DNA of 64,000 bases from JAWMQL01 sp033283165 (GTDB lineage: Bacteria; Pseudomonadota; Gammaproteobacteria; Pseudomonadales; Halieaceae), in NCBI GenBank assembly GCA_033283165.1, contig JAWMQL010000001.1, positions 930,001 to 994,000 of the forward strand. Direction: 5' to 3'. Positions 33,066 through 42,135 of this stretch are shown piece after piece (within the stretch, counting starts at the first letter, position 1; each line of letters begins with the position of its first letter). Under the pieces are notes generated by a model. That model searched no databases and was not told where the DNA came from. It saw only the letters and a list, made by a program, of their open reading frames with translations. A program made the position numbers and the translations under genes.

Positions 33066-34540
33066 GGGGTCAGGCAGGCCGACATGGCACCCTCCACACC
33101 TGCAGTGCCCAGTCGCCGCAGCGCAGCGGTGACCGCGTCGATAAATATCGGGGCTTCACCCAGATCCTCGCCGAATACCTCCCGCACGGACAATACGGCC
33201 CGGGCGGCAAGCGCTGAATCGTCACCTGATCCGGCCAGGGGCCGCAGTCGCCCGGCCAGGGGATCGTGAATCTCCAGCGGCCGTCCCTGCAGGTCGCTGC
33301 CGGCGAGGTAGCGTACCCAGGCGGCAATCACCGTGGCAAGACAAACGATGCCCCTGCCCTGCGCCAGGCGCGAGCGGATCACCGGCAGGAGACGCTGCGG
33401 CAGTTTCTGTGAGCCGTCCATCGCGATCTGCGCAGTGCGATGTGCCAGGGCGCTATTGGCGAAACGCCGTTGCAGGGCGGCCACGTAGTCCGCCAGGTCG
33501 AAGCCGGGCGGAGCCGACACTTCCGGCAGGATTTCATTCCTCATCAGTTTTTCGATGAAGGCGGCGAACACGCCGTTGGCCATCGACTCGGCCACGGTGG
33601 CGTAACCGCCGAGACAGCCCAGGTAGGCGATGGCCGAGTGGGGGCCGTTGAGCAGGCGCAGTTTCATTTCTTCAAAAGGCGCCAGGTCATCGACAAAGCG
33701 TGCGCCACCGCATTCCCAGGCCGGTCGCGGACCAGTGAAGTTGTCCTCGATGATCCACTGTGAAAACGGTTCTGTCTGGACACAACCCCGATCGATAAGG
33801 CCTAGTGTAGCGCGGATATGTTCACGGTCCGCGTCGGTCACGGCGGGCACGATCCGGTCCACCATGGTGGAGGGAAAGCTCACGTTGCGTTGGCACCAGT
33901 CCAGCGCAGCGGGAGCGGTTATTTCCAGGTAACGGTGGATCGCCGCGCCGAGTTTCACGCCGTTCCCGGCGAGGTTGTCACAGGAGACCACCGTCAGGGG
34001 GGCGCCGTTTGCCGCGCGCCGGGCGATAGCCGCCCCGAGCAAGCCGACGGCGCTGCGGGGAACATTCGGGTGCTGACAGTCGTGCGCAATCTCCGCGTGC
34101 TGCTCATCGAGCCGACCGCTGGCCGGATTCAGGCAGTAACCTTTTTCGGTGATGGTCAGCGTCACCACCCTCACCTCCGGACTCGTCAATTGCTCTATCA
34201 CCGCAGCGGGATCCTCGGGCGCCACCAGCACCCTGCGCAGGGCACCTATCACCCGCAGGGTTTCCCTGTCGTCCTCGCGCACACCGACCGTGTACAAGCC
34301 GTCCTGCGGCTGTAGTTCATTGCGGACACCGGGAGATCGCAGGCTCACCCCGACAATCCCCCAATCACCGCCCTCGCAGGCTATGGCCTCATCGGTATAC
34401 ACCGCCTGGTGCGCGCGGTGGAAGGCACCCAAACCGAGGTGAACAATTCCCACCCCAAGCGCTGCGGGATCGTACCCGGGAACCTGCACGGTCGCCGGCA
34501 GTGTGCCCCAGGTCCGAAGGGAGAGTTGTTCGACACTCAT
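33062..34540 (-). CDS. uxuB: Fructuronate reductase (mannitol dehydrogenase family)
   Basis: 492 residues from ATG 34540, which overlaps the dctM stop by 4 bp. A longer frame to 34672 runs back into dctM and is rejected. The family signature is clear: GVGIVHLGLGAFHRAHQAVYTDE (NAD binding), TLTITEKGYCLNP, VVSCDNLAGNG, FPSTMVDRIVPAV and KLRLLNGPHSAIAYLG with the catalytic Lys. It reduces fructuronate to mannonate. The uronate genes around it favour UxuB over mannitol dehydrogenase. Last gene of the TRAP operon. Confidence 0.9.
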   Translation of the reverse strand: MSVEQLSLRTWGTLPATVQVPGYDPAALGVGIVHLGLGAFHRAHQAVYTDEAIACEGGDWGIVGVSLRSPGVRNELQPQDGLYTVGVREDDRETLRVIGALRRVLVAPEDPAAVIEQLTSPEVRVVTLTITEKGYCLNPASGRLDEQHAEIAHDCQHPNVPRSAVGLLGAAIARRAANGAPLTVVSCDNLAGNGVKLGAAIHRYLEITAPAALDWCQRNVSFPSTMVDRIVPAVTDADREHIRATLGLIDRGCVQTEPFSQWIIEDNFTGPRPAWECGGARFVDDLAPFEEMKLRLLNGPHSAIAYLGCLGGYATVAESMANGVFAAFIEKLMRNEILPEVSAPPGFDLADYVAALQRRFANSALAHRTAQIAMDGSQKLPQRLLPVIRSRLAQGRGIVCLATVIAAWVRYLAGSDLQGRPLEIHDPLAGRLRPLAGSGDDSALAARAVLSVREVFGEDLGEAPIFIDAVTAALRRLGTAGVEGAMSACLTP

Positions 34541-35820
34541 CGCAGGAGTTCCGGCAGGGCCAGGGTGACCTGCGGCACGAAGGTGATCACCATCAGGGCG
34601 ACAAGCAGGGCGCCGTAGAACGGCCAGATCGTGCGCAAGGCCCGACCCACGGGCAACTGCTGTACCGCGCAACCCACGAAGAGCACCGAGCCCACCGGTG
34701 GCGTCACCAGCCCGATGCCGAGGTTAAGCATAAGCATCACGCCGAACTGGACCGGATCCATGCCGACGGACTGCGCGATGGGCAGGAATATGGGCGTGGT
34801 GATGAGGATCAACGGTGCCATGTCCATGAAAGTGCCCAGCAACAACAGGATCAGGTTCAGCAACAACAGGGTCAGTATCGGGTTCGCCAGTACCGGGTCC
34901 ATCAAATCGGCCAAGCGGTCGGGAGCCTGCAATACCGCGAGCACCCAGCCAAACAGCGCGGCGGCCGCGATGACAAACATGACCATTGTGGTGGTCTTCA
35001 GGGCATTTACCAGGGCGGCGGCAAGTGCCGCCCGGGTCAGGGAGCGGTACAGGACCAGGCCGATAAACAGGGTATAGGCACAGGCCACGGCGGCAGATTC
35101 GGTCGGCGTAAAAATACCCGAGAGGATTCCTGCCACCACGATAAAGGCGGTCAACATGCCTGGTACCGCGCTGACCAGGGCCAGCGCGAAGGGCCGCCAG
35201 CCGGGAAAGTCGCCGTGCGGGAATTTCCGGCGCACCGCCACGATCGCGGCAACCACCATCAGGATCAGGCCGGTGACAATGCCCGGCAGTACGCCGCCCA
35301 GGAACAGGTCACCCACCGAGACGCCGGCACCGGCTGCCGCTGCGTAAATGATCATGTTGTGGGAAGGCGGGATCAGCAGGCCGGTAATCGAGGCGGTGGT
35401 GGTCACGTTCACCGAGTAGTCTGCATCATAGCCCTTGGCCTTCATCTCCGGCCCCAGGGCCGAGCCCAGGGCGGAGGCGCTGGCTACCGCGGAGCCTGAC
35501 ACGGCCCCGAACAACATGGACGCCAGGATGCTGACCTGTCCCAACCCGCCTGGCGCCCGGGCCAGCGCAGCATCCGCCAGGCGCAGCAGGCGCCGGGCGA
35601 TACCCGCCTGGTTCATCAGTTCGCCGGACAACACGAATAGCGGTATCGCCATCAGGGCAAAGACATTCAGACCGGCTGCCATCCGCTGCACCGCCACCAG
35701 CATGGGCATGTCCAGGATGGCGAGCACCGCGGCGGACGCCAGCGCGAGGGCTACCGCTACCGGCACCCCGAGGTACAGTTGCAGGGCCAGGAGCGCGAGC
35801 AGCAGGGCAATCAGTTCCAT
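34537..35820 (-). CDS. dctM: TRAP transporter large permease (DctM)
   Basis: 427 residues, about 12-13 hydrophobic segments. Family motifs: LGVPVAVALALASA, AIPLFVLSGELMNQAGIARRL, ASMLFGAVSGSAVASASALG and SHNMIIYAAAAG. It forms the sodium-coupled channel of a tripartite carrier. It overlaps dctQ by 1 base and uxuB by 4, so the set is tightly coupled. The cargo is inferred to be glucuronate or galacturonate from context. Confidence 0.92.
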   Translation of the reverse strand: MELIALLLALLALQLYLGVPVAVALALASAAVLAILDMPMLVAVQRMAAGLNVFALMAIPLFVLSGELMNQAGIARRLLRLADAALARAPGGLGQVSILASMLFGAVSGSAVASASALGSALGPEMKAKGYDADYSVNVTTTASITGLLIPPSHNMIIYAAAAGAGVSVGDLFLGGVLPGIVTGLILMVVAAIVAVRRKFPHGDFPGWRPFALALVSAVPGMLTAFIVVAGILSGIFTPTESAAVACAYTLFIGLVLYRSLTRAALAAALVNALKTTTMVMFVIAAAALFGWVLAVLQAPDRLADLMDPVLANPILTLLLLNLILLLLGTFMDMAPLILITTPIFLPIAQSVGMDPVQFGVMLMLNLGIGLVTPPVGSVLFVGCAVQQLPVGRALRTIWPFYGALLVALMVITFVPQVTLALPELLR

Positions 35821-36311
35821 CAGCCGTCACTCTGCAGCAAGTGGTATTCGCGGCGTATGTGCAGGCCGGCGAACAGGCTGATCATGGCGCCCGAAAAGGG
35901 TATCACCAGGTACACCATGCCTCTGCTGAGGGGCAGCGTTGGGACCCCGTTGCCCCAGGTCCTCTCGACCAGCTCCAGGCCCCACCACAGCAGCCCGAGG
36001 CCGAACAGCGCGACGCACACGTTCGCGGCCTGCCGCGCGATATACGCGGAACCGGGCGCCATGCGCTGTACCCCTTCGGCAATGCGGATATGAAATTCCT
36101 CATAAACGCCGGCCGCCGCTCCCAGGAAAACGAACCACAGGGTCAGCACCAAGGCGGCCTGCTCTGACCACGCGGGGCTGGCATGCAGCACGTAACGCGC
36201 GAACACCTGCCAGCACAGGACAATGGCCATCCCCGCCAGTCCAAGCGAGCCTGCGAGAACCAGGAGACGGCTTGTGCGCGCTGCCAGTCTGGATTGCTCA
36301 GGCACCGGCAT
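35820..36311 (-). CDS. dctQ: TRAP transporter small permease (DctQ)
   Basis: 163 residues with four membrane helices: LLVLAGSLGLAGMAIVLCWQ, ALVLTLWFVFLGAAAGVYEEFHIRI (typical DctQ motif, with E and HI), NVCVALFGLGLLWWGLELV, and the last LVIPFSGAMISLFAGL. The start at 36311 is set by GTGGAG just upstream. An open frame to 36398 lies inside dctP. It overlaps dctP by 14 bp. Confidence 0.88.
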   Translation of the reverse strand: MPVPEQSRLAARTSRLLVLAGSLGLAGMAIVLCWQVFARYVLHASPAWSEQAALVLTLWFVFLGAAAGVYEEFHIRIAEGVQRMAPGSAYIARQAANVCVALFGLGLLWWGLELVERTWGNGVPTLPLSRGMVYLVIPFSGAMISLFAGLHIRREYHLLQSDG

Positions 36312-37308
36312 CTCCACTCGACTGTATATCCTCCACCAGGCGCCGCAGCGCCCGGGTCGGCAGATATTCTGACCACAGTGGTTCGACCCTGGCGACAAAC
36401 GCCGGCTGGTCGATATCCCGGGTGACCTCCACGCCAGCCGCCAGCACCGCGGCCCGTGCGGTCGACTCGCGGGCGTCCCACAGCGTGCGCATTACCGCGA
36501 CGGAATCGCGTGCCGCGGACCTCACGTGCTGTTGATCGTCCGTGCTCAGTCGCTCCCAGCGGTAGCGCGACATGGCGAGCACCTCCGGCGCCATCACGTG
36601 GCGGGTTTCGCTGTAGTAACGGGCCACTTCAAAATGGCGCGAGCTCTCGTAGGAGGGCCAGTTGTTTTCCGCCCCGTCGATCACGCCCTGCATGAGGCCC
36701 TGGTACACCTCGCCATAGGCCATGGGAGTCGCATCACCGCCCAGCGCCTCGACCATGGAAACGAACAGCTCCGAGGTCTGCACGCGTATTTTCAATCCGT
36801 TCAGGTCGTCGGGGTGGTGAATCAGGCGCCGTGTGGTGTACATCGAGCGCGCACCGGAGTCGTAGAACGCCAGCCCGATGAGTCCGTAGGGTTCCAACGC
36901 AGCCAGCAACGCATCGCCGGGCGCACCGTCAAGCGCTGTTCGCATATGTGCCGTGGAGCGGAACAGAAACGGCAGGGCCGGCACCACGGTCTCCGGCACC
37001 AGCACATTGAGCGGCGCCACGTTGACCCGGATAAAGTCCACACCGCCGAATTGCGCCAGTTCCAGGGTATCGTTCTGGCTGCCGAGCTGCCCGCCGGGGT
37101 AAACGGTCGTCCGCAGACGACCGTCGGTGCGCCGCTCCAGGTCGCGGGCGAAATGCTCCAGCGCTGCGACCGTCGGGTAGCCCCGTGGCTGGGAATCGGT
37201 AGCGATCAGGGGCATGCCCTTACCGGGTGAGCACCCGACGCCGCCGGCCGCCACCGCCAGAGCGCCCAGCAGGAAGCCGCGGCGATGGAGTCCGGGAGAG
37301 AAATTCAT
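36298..37308 (-). CDS. dctP: TRAP transporter solute-binding protein (DctP)
   Basis: 336 residues from ATG 37308. Export signal RRGFLLGALAVAAGGVGC has twin Arg and a lipobox-like VGC. DctP core: PTVAALEHFARDLERRTDGRL, YPGGQLGSQNDTLELAQ, ALPFLFRSTAHM, KIRVQTSELFVSMVEALGGDATPMAYGEVYQGLMQGVIDGAEN with the conserved family motif. It captures the sugar acid in the periplasm. A longer start at 37338 would put the operator at 37318-37330 inside the coding region, so the shorter start is preferred. Confidence 0.9.
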   Translation of the reverse strand: MNFSPGLHRRGFLLGALAVAAGGVGCSPGKGMPLIATDSQPRGYPTVAALEHFARDLERRTDGRLRTTVYPGGQLGSQNDTLELAQFGGVDFIRVNVAPLNVLVPETVVPALPFLFRSTAHMRTALDGAPGDALLAALEPYGLIGLAFYDSGARSMYTTRRLIHHPDDLNGLKIRVQTSELFVSMVEALGGDATPMAYGEVYQGLMQGVIDGAENNWPSYESSRHFEVARYYSETRHVMAPEVLAMSRYRWERLSTDDQQHVRSAARDSVAVMRTLWDARESTARAAVLAAGVEVTRDIDQPAFVARVEPLWSEYLPTRALRRLVEDIQSSGDAGA

Positions 37309-37317
37309 GCCACTCAA

Positions 37318-37330
37318 GGTAACCGGTGTC
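37318..37330. promoter_or_regulatory. LacI-type operator before the TRAP operon
   Basis: GGTAACCGGTGTC lies 10 bp upstream of the dctP start, with CCGG at its centre and GGTAAC/GTGTC flanks, the near-palindromic form of LacI/GalR operators. The identical 13 bp occur at 38497-38509 before the beta-glucuronidase operon, tying both arms to the LacI regulator between them. Confidence 0.7.
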
Positions 37331-37369
37331 TTATCCACTATCGTCTCCGGGATAGCCTGGATCCTGGAT

Positions 37370-38395
37370 TCATCCCGGGGCCGCGGCCGCGGAAGACCGT
37401 TCGACCAGTGTATGGGAGAACGCGGTCACCGTGGAACCTGCTGCCCGCCCCTCCAGCCAGTCGATGAGTTGTTCCGTCGCGGCGCTGCCCATGGCCTCCA
37501 CCGGTTGGCTAACGGTTGTCAGCGGCGGCCAGAACTCTCGCGCTATGGGGGCGTCGTCAAAGCCTGTGACGGACAGGTCCCCGGGAACGGACAGACCCGC
37601 TTCCTGGGCGGCGTGGACAACGCCGGCTGCCATTTGGTCGTTACAGCACATCAGGGCCGTGGGACCGTCCTGCGGGGTCAGCAGACGGCGTCCCGCCTCG
37701 AGCCCCGAGGAGAAAGTGAATTCTCCCCAGGCCTGCCACGCCGGATTCACGTCCTGGCCCCGACCGGCCATGGCGTCACGGAAGCCCGCCAGGCGGCGCC
37801 GGCTGGGAGCGCTGTCCTGGCCGCCGCCCACGAAGCCGATGCGGCGGTGGCCCAGTTGCAGAAGGTGGTTGGTTACCGCAAGTGCCGCGGCGCGGTCATC
37901 GAAGCGTACCTGCGGTATATTCAGACTGATATCGTCGCCGGCTATACGGGCCACGGGCCATTTGCCCCGGGTGAGCTCGCCCAGGGCTTCCGGCGCATCG
38001 GACAGGGGCGGTGACAGAATGAGCCCGTCGATCCCCGACCGCCGCAGGAAATCCAGCAGTTGTTGTTCCGCCGCGCTGGTCTCGATGTCCACCGGGTGCA
38101 TGATCACCTCGTAGCCCCGGGTATTGGCGACCCCGAGCACACCCTGCAGCAGTTCCAGCACGTAGGCGGAATTCGGGTTGTTATACGCGATCGCCAGGAG
38201 GTAGGAGCGGTTGCCGGCCAGCGCCCTGGCCCGCCGGTCGGGCCGGTAGCCCTGCTCCGCCATGATCGCCTGGACCCGTTCCCGCGTTGTTTCCGAAACA
38301 CCCGACTCGCCGTTGAGCACCCGCGACACGGACTTCTTGGACACGCCTGCGAGCCGCGCTATGTCATTGATCGTAACCTGCTTTTTCCTGATCAA
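37370..38395 (-). CDS. LacI family transcriptional regulator of hexuronate genes
   Basis: About 341 residues from a TTG at 38395 with GGAGG about 10 nt upstream. An upstream open frame has no matching start. HTH TINDIARLAGVSKKSVSRVLNG and hinge GYRPDRRARALAG are standard, followed by the periplasmic-binding-like domain (NNPNSAYVLELLQGV, LMCCNDQMAAGV, VTGFDDAPIAREF). It probably represses both arms of the locus through the two identical operators and responds to a pathway sugar acid. Confidence 0.9.
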   Translation of the reverse strand: MIRKKQVTINDIARLAGVSKKSVSRVLNGESGVSETTRERVQAIMAEQGYRPDRRARALAGNRSYLLAIAYNNPNSAYVLELLQGVLGVANTRGYEVIMHPVDIETSAAEQQLLDFLRRSGIDGLILSPPLSDAPEALGELTRGKWPVARIAGDDISLNIPQVRFDDRAAALAVTNHLLQLGHRRIGFVGGGQDSAPSRRRLAGFRDAMAGRGQDVNPAWQAWGEFTFSSGLEAGRRLLTPQDGPTALMCCNDQMAAGVVHAAQEAGLSVPGDLSVTGFDDAPIAREFWPPLTTVSQPVEAMGSAATEQLIDWLEGRAAGSTVTAFSHTLVERSSAAAAPG

Positions 38396-38485
38396 GTCCG
38401 CGCATCCTCCACTAATGTCGCCGCTGTTCGGACAACCGGCCAACCTCGGCACAAGCCTTTTTCGAACCGGAAACCGAAAAACCAC

Positions 38486-38516
38486 TTGCCAATCAGGGTA
38501 ACCGGTGTCGTATACT
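38486..38516 (+). promoter_or_regulatory. Promoter and LacI operator of the beta-glucuronidase operon
   Basis: TTGCCA at 38486-38491 and TATACT at 38511-38516 read as -35 and -10 with a 19-bp spacer. The operator GGTAACCGGTGTC (38497-38509) fills that spacer, so the repressor would block polymerase directly. The gene starts at 38560. Confidence 0.6.
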
Positions 38517-38559
38517 AACACGACTTTTACCAGACTAGCGAATAAAACTGGAGCAGATC

Positions 38560-40686
38560 ATGCCCTACCCCGTTCCGACCTCGGGAACCAGGCCCGTACT
38601 TGCGACCTGGCGTTCCCTGCCGCGTGTGATGCTGGTCGCGGCACTGCTGCTGGTCCAGTTGTACCAGTCCGCCATCGCGGCCGACCAGGAGGACCCCGGG
38701 GCGGCGCTGGCGGCGGAAGAGGAAAACCTGTTCGAGGAAAAAGTCGTGGATTATCCCGATCCCGACCCGGTGTTGGGCATGATCGACGCCCGTAACACAA
38801 GCTCACTGAATGGCCAGTGGCACTACGTCGTGGATCCCATGGGGGTCGGCGACCCCGGCTCGTTCCTGGGCAGCTTTCCAGACCTCCTGCGCCAGGAAAC
38901 CGGGATGGAGCTGATCGAATACGATTTCGAGAAATCATCCACCCTGCGCGTTCCCGGAGATTTCAACAGCCAGGATGAGCGCCTGTTCTTCTATCAGGGC
39001 CGGGTATGGTACTACCGCAAGTTCGACGCGGAGCCGGCCGCGGGAATGCGCCAGCATCTGTGGTTCGGCGGCGCCAATTTCCACAGCCTGGTTTTCCTGA
39101 ATGGCCACGCTGTCGGCGAACAGAAAGGCGGCTATGTGCCTTTTTCGTTCGACGTCACCGACCTTTTGCAGGACGGGGAGAACGTCCTGCTGGTGCGCGT
39201 CAACAACAGTCTGTCGAAGGACAGTGTACCCACACTGCGCACAGACTGGTGGCCCTATGGCGGTCTGACCCGGGACGTCGCGCTGATCGAAACGCCCGCG
39301 GCCTTTATCCGCAACGCCCGCCTGGTACTGGCGGACCGCAAGGACAGCACGCTTGATCTACGCCTGCAAACCGAGGGCTTTGCACCCGGCGCAACCGCCA
39401 CGGTGCGACTGCCGGAAATCGGCCTGCAGCAAACTGTCACGATCGATAAGGACGGCCTCGCCTCGGCCCGGTTCCAGGCGCCGGTGGAATTGTGGTCACC
39501 GGACCGGCCGAAGCTGTACCAGGTGGAATTCGAGGCGGGACAGGACAAGCTGACCGAGCGCATCGGCTTTCGCACAATAGAGACCCGCGGCCAGGAGATT
39601 CTCCTGAACGGCGAACCGATCAAGCTGCGCGGCATCTCGACCCACGAAGAGGCCATCGGTGAACCGGGCGTGGCTTATTCACAGGAACAGGTGGAGCGGG
39701 TCCTGCAGGAGGCGAAGGCCCTTAACGCCAACTTCGTCCGCGCGGCACACTACCCCTACTCCCGTCACATGGCGAAGGCCGCAGACGAGCTGGGGCTCAT
39801 GCTCTGGGAGGAAGTTCCCGTTTACTGGAATATTGCCTGGGAGAACCCCGAGACCCTGGCCATCGCCCGCAGCCAGGTGGCCAGGCTGGTACAGCGTGAC
39901 TGGAACCGCGCCGCGGTAATCATCTGGTCGGTGGCAAACGAAACACCAAACTCCGAGGCGCGGATGAAATTCCTCGGCCAGTTGATCGACGATATCCGCA
40001 GCATGGACGATTCACGACTGATCAGCGCCGCCATGTTCGGCGGCTTCGAGGAATTCGGCAAACTGGTCATGCACCTGGCGGCACGCGGACTGGCCCGGGA
40101 GGGACTGTCACCGCGAGACGAGGCGGTGTTCCAGTCGGTCCTGGCGCGGGCTGGTGATGCCGCCCCGGGGCCTGCGGACGGTTTCACCCTGGTCATCAGG
40201 GACCCCCTGGGTGAGCTGACCGACATCGTCGCCTACAACGAGTATTTCGGCTGGTACTACTCCGGGGCCATTGCCCGCCAGCTGGGTGTCAGCGAGGCCG
40301 TGATCCGGCCGCTGATGCTGGACCTCATGCGCGACCTGCGGATCAGTGCGGCCTATGACAAGCCCCTGCACATCTCCGAATTCGGCGCGGGTGCCAAGGC
40401 GGGCCGCCGTGGCGGGGAGGCACTCATCTGGACCGAGGAATACCAGGCGAAAGTCTACCAGGCCCAGATCGCCATGCTGCGTAACAGCACCCAGGTACAG
40501 GGCATGACGCCCTGGATCCTGAAGGATTTCCGGGCCATGCTGCGGCCGCTGGCCGGGACCCAGGACTACTTCAACCGCAAGGGTCTCATCGACGAGAACG
40601 GCCGTCGCAAGCTGGCGTTCGACGTGCTGCGCGATTTTTATGCCGGCCCCTGGGAAGATTCCCCGGCCTCCGGTGGGGCGCCGTGA
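38560..40686 (+). CDS. Exported glycoside hydrolase family 2, beta-glucuronidase type
   Basis: 708 residues. Signal-like VMLVAALLLVQLYQSAIA ends at about residue 40, so export to the periplasm is likely. Domains: sugar-binding jelly roll (80-250), Ig-like (250-345), TIM barrel (345-690). Acid/base Glu461 in WSVANETPN, nucleophile Glu607 in HISEFGAGA, and the glucuronate-recognising Asn672 and Lys674 in FNRKG, which E. coli UidA shares. It would free glucuronate from glucuronides or glycan ends. Overlaps uxaC by 4 bp, first in the operon. Export is unlike the cytosolic E. coli enzyme. Confidence 0.9.
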   Translation: MPYPVPTSGTRPVLATWRSLPRVMLVAALLLVQLYQSAIAADQEDPGAALAAEEENLFEEKVVDYPDPDPVLGMIDARNTSSLNGQWHYVVDPMGVGDPGSFLGSFPDLLRQETGMELIEYDFEKSSTLRVPGDFNSQDERLFFYQGRVWYYRKFDAEPAAGMRQHLWFGGANFHSLVFLNGHAVGEQKGGYVPFSFDVTDLLQDGENVLLVRVNNSLSKDSVPTLRTDWWPYGGLTRDVALIETPAAFIRNARLVLADRKDSTLDLRLQTEGFAPGATATVRLPEIGLQQTVTIDKDGLASARFQAPVELWSPDRPKLYQVEFEAGQDKLTERIGFRTIETRGQEILLNGEPIKLRGISTHEEAIGEPGVAYSQEQVERVLQEAKALNANFVRAAHYPYSRHMAKAADELGLMLWEEVPVYWNIAWENPETLAIARSQVARLVQRDWNRAAVIIWSVANETPNSEARMKFLGQLIDDIRSMDDSRLISAAMFGGFEEFGKLVMHLAARGLAREGLSPRDEAVFQSVLARAGDAAPGPADGFTLVIRDPLGELTDIVAYNEYFGWYYSGAIARQLGVSEAVIRPLMLDLMRDLRISAAYDKPLHISEFGAGAKAGRRGGEALIWTEEYQAKVYQAQIAMLRNSTQVQGMTPWILKDFRAMLRPLAGTQDYFNRKGLIDENGRRKLAFDVLRDFYAGPWEDSPASGGAP

Positions 40687-42134
40687 AAGCCAGGCCGCTG
40701 ACACTCGATCCTGAGCGTTTTTTCCCCGCTGACCGGGAGGCCCGCGCAACGGCCCGGGCGCTGTACGAGCAGGTCCGGGCCCGGCCGATCATCAGCCCGC
40801 ACGGTCATACCGACCCGGCCTGGTTTGCCGAAGACAGGCCCTTCAACAATGCCACCGAGCTGCTGTTGGTGCCGGACCACTACATCCTGCGCATGCTGTA
40901 CAGCCAGGGGATACCCCTCGAAGCCCTTGCCGTGCCGACGCCGGAGGGGACAGCGGGCGCTGATCCACGCTCTGCCTGGCGCCTGTTTGCCGCCAATTAC
41001 CACCTGTTTCGCGGCACCCCGTCACGTATCTGGCTGGACCAGGTATTCGCCGAGGTGTTCGAGCTGCCGGTGCGACTGGAGGAGTCGACGGCCGACCACT
41101 ACTTCGACAGCATCAACGACCGGCTGGCCGGGGAGGACTTTCGTCCCCGGCAGCTGCTGCAGCGCTTTAAGGTCGAATTCCTGGCCACCACGGAAGGCGC
41201 CCTCGACCCCCTGCCCCATCACGCCCGCCTCGCCGCCGACGGCTGGGGACAGCGGGTGGTGACCACCTTCAGGCCCGACGATGTACTGGACCCCGATCGG
41301 CCGGATTTTGCCACCAACCTGGGCCGGCTGGCCGAACTGACCGGTGAGGATACGGCCCGCTGGAGCGGGTACCTGGATGCCCTGCGCCAGCGACGCGACT
41401 TCTTCCGCCGGCACGGCGCCACCGCCACGGACCACGGCCACCCCTCCCCGGCCACCGCTGATCTCGATGCCGGCCACTGCCAGCAGCTGCTGGATTGCTG
41501 TCTTGCCGGTGCCGCCGGTGCGGCCGAGCGGGAGCTGTTCCGGGCCCAGATGTTGACCGAGATGGCCGGCATGAGCCGCGAGGACGGCCTGGTCATGCAG
41601 CTTCATCCCGGCAGCTACCGCAACCACAACGCGCCGCTGTTCGCGCGCTTCGGCCCCGATCGCGGAGCCGATATCCCGCGCCCGGTCAGCTACGTCGACG
41701 GCCTGAAGCCGCTGCTGGACCGGCACGGAAACGATCCGGAGCTGACCCTGATCCTGTTCACACTCGACGAGTCGAACTACACGCGGGAGCTGGCACCGCT
41801 GGCAGGTCACTACCCCTGCCTGCGGCTCGGCCCCGCCTGGTGGTTCCACGACAGCCCGGAGGGAATGCTGCGTTACCGGCGCCAGGTCACCGAGACTGCC
41901 GGCTTCTATAACACCAGCGGCTTCAATGACGACACCCGCGCCCTGCTCTCCATTCCCGCGCGCCACGACCTGGCGCGCCGCATGGACTGCCGCTTCCTGG
42001 CGGAACTGGTCTCGGAAGGGCGCCTGGACCGGGAGGAGGCGAGTGAATTGATCGAGGACCTGACGGTAAACCTGGTGCGCCGCGCCTACCGGCTGGATCG
42101 CACCGACGCGGGCCAGGGTGGAGCCGGAGGCTGA
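40683..42134 (+). CDS. uxaC: Glucuronate isomerase
   Basis: 483 residues of the uronate isomerase family, an amidohydrolase-fold enzyme. ISPHGHTDPAWFA carries His40 and His42 of the metal motif; FNNATELLLVPDHYILRML, VEFLATTEGALDPLPHH and MQLHPGSYRNHN follow. It converts glucuronate to fructuronate (or galacturonate to tagaturonate). The first motif differs from the HCHLDP of E. coli. Overlaps the GH2 gene by 4 bp and kdgK follows 1 bp after its stop. Confidence 0.93.
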   Translation: MKARPLTLDPERFFPADREARATARALYEQVRARPIISPHGHTDPAWFAEDRPFNNATELLLVPDHYILRMLYSQGIPLEALAVPTPEGTAGADPRSAWRLFAANYHLFRGTPSRIWLDQVFAEVFELPVRLEESTADHYFDSINDRLAGEDFRPRQLLQRFKVEFLATTEGALDPLPHHARLAADGWGQRVVTTFRPDDVLDPDRPDFATNLGRLAELTGEDTARWSGYLDALRQRRDFFRRHGATATDHGHPSPATADLDAGHCQQLLDCCLAGAAGAAERELFRAQMLTEMAGMSREDGLVMQLHPGSYRNHNAPLFARFGPDRGADIPRPVSYVDGLKPLLDRHGNDPELTLILFTLDESNYTRELAPLAGHYPCLRLGPAWWFHDSPEGMLRYRRQVTETAGFYNTSGFNDDTRALLSIPARHDLARRMDCRFLAELVSEGRLDREEASELIEDLTVNLVRRAYRLDRTDAGQGGAGG

Positions 42135-42135
42135 C

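Noticed and set aside
34541..34672. Extended N-terminus of fructuronate reductase
   Set aside because: The extension lies inside dctM; the ATG at 34540 has the classic ATGA overlap.
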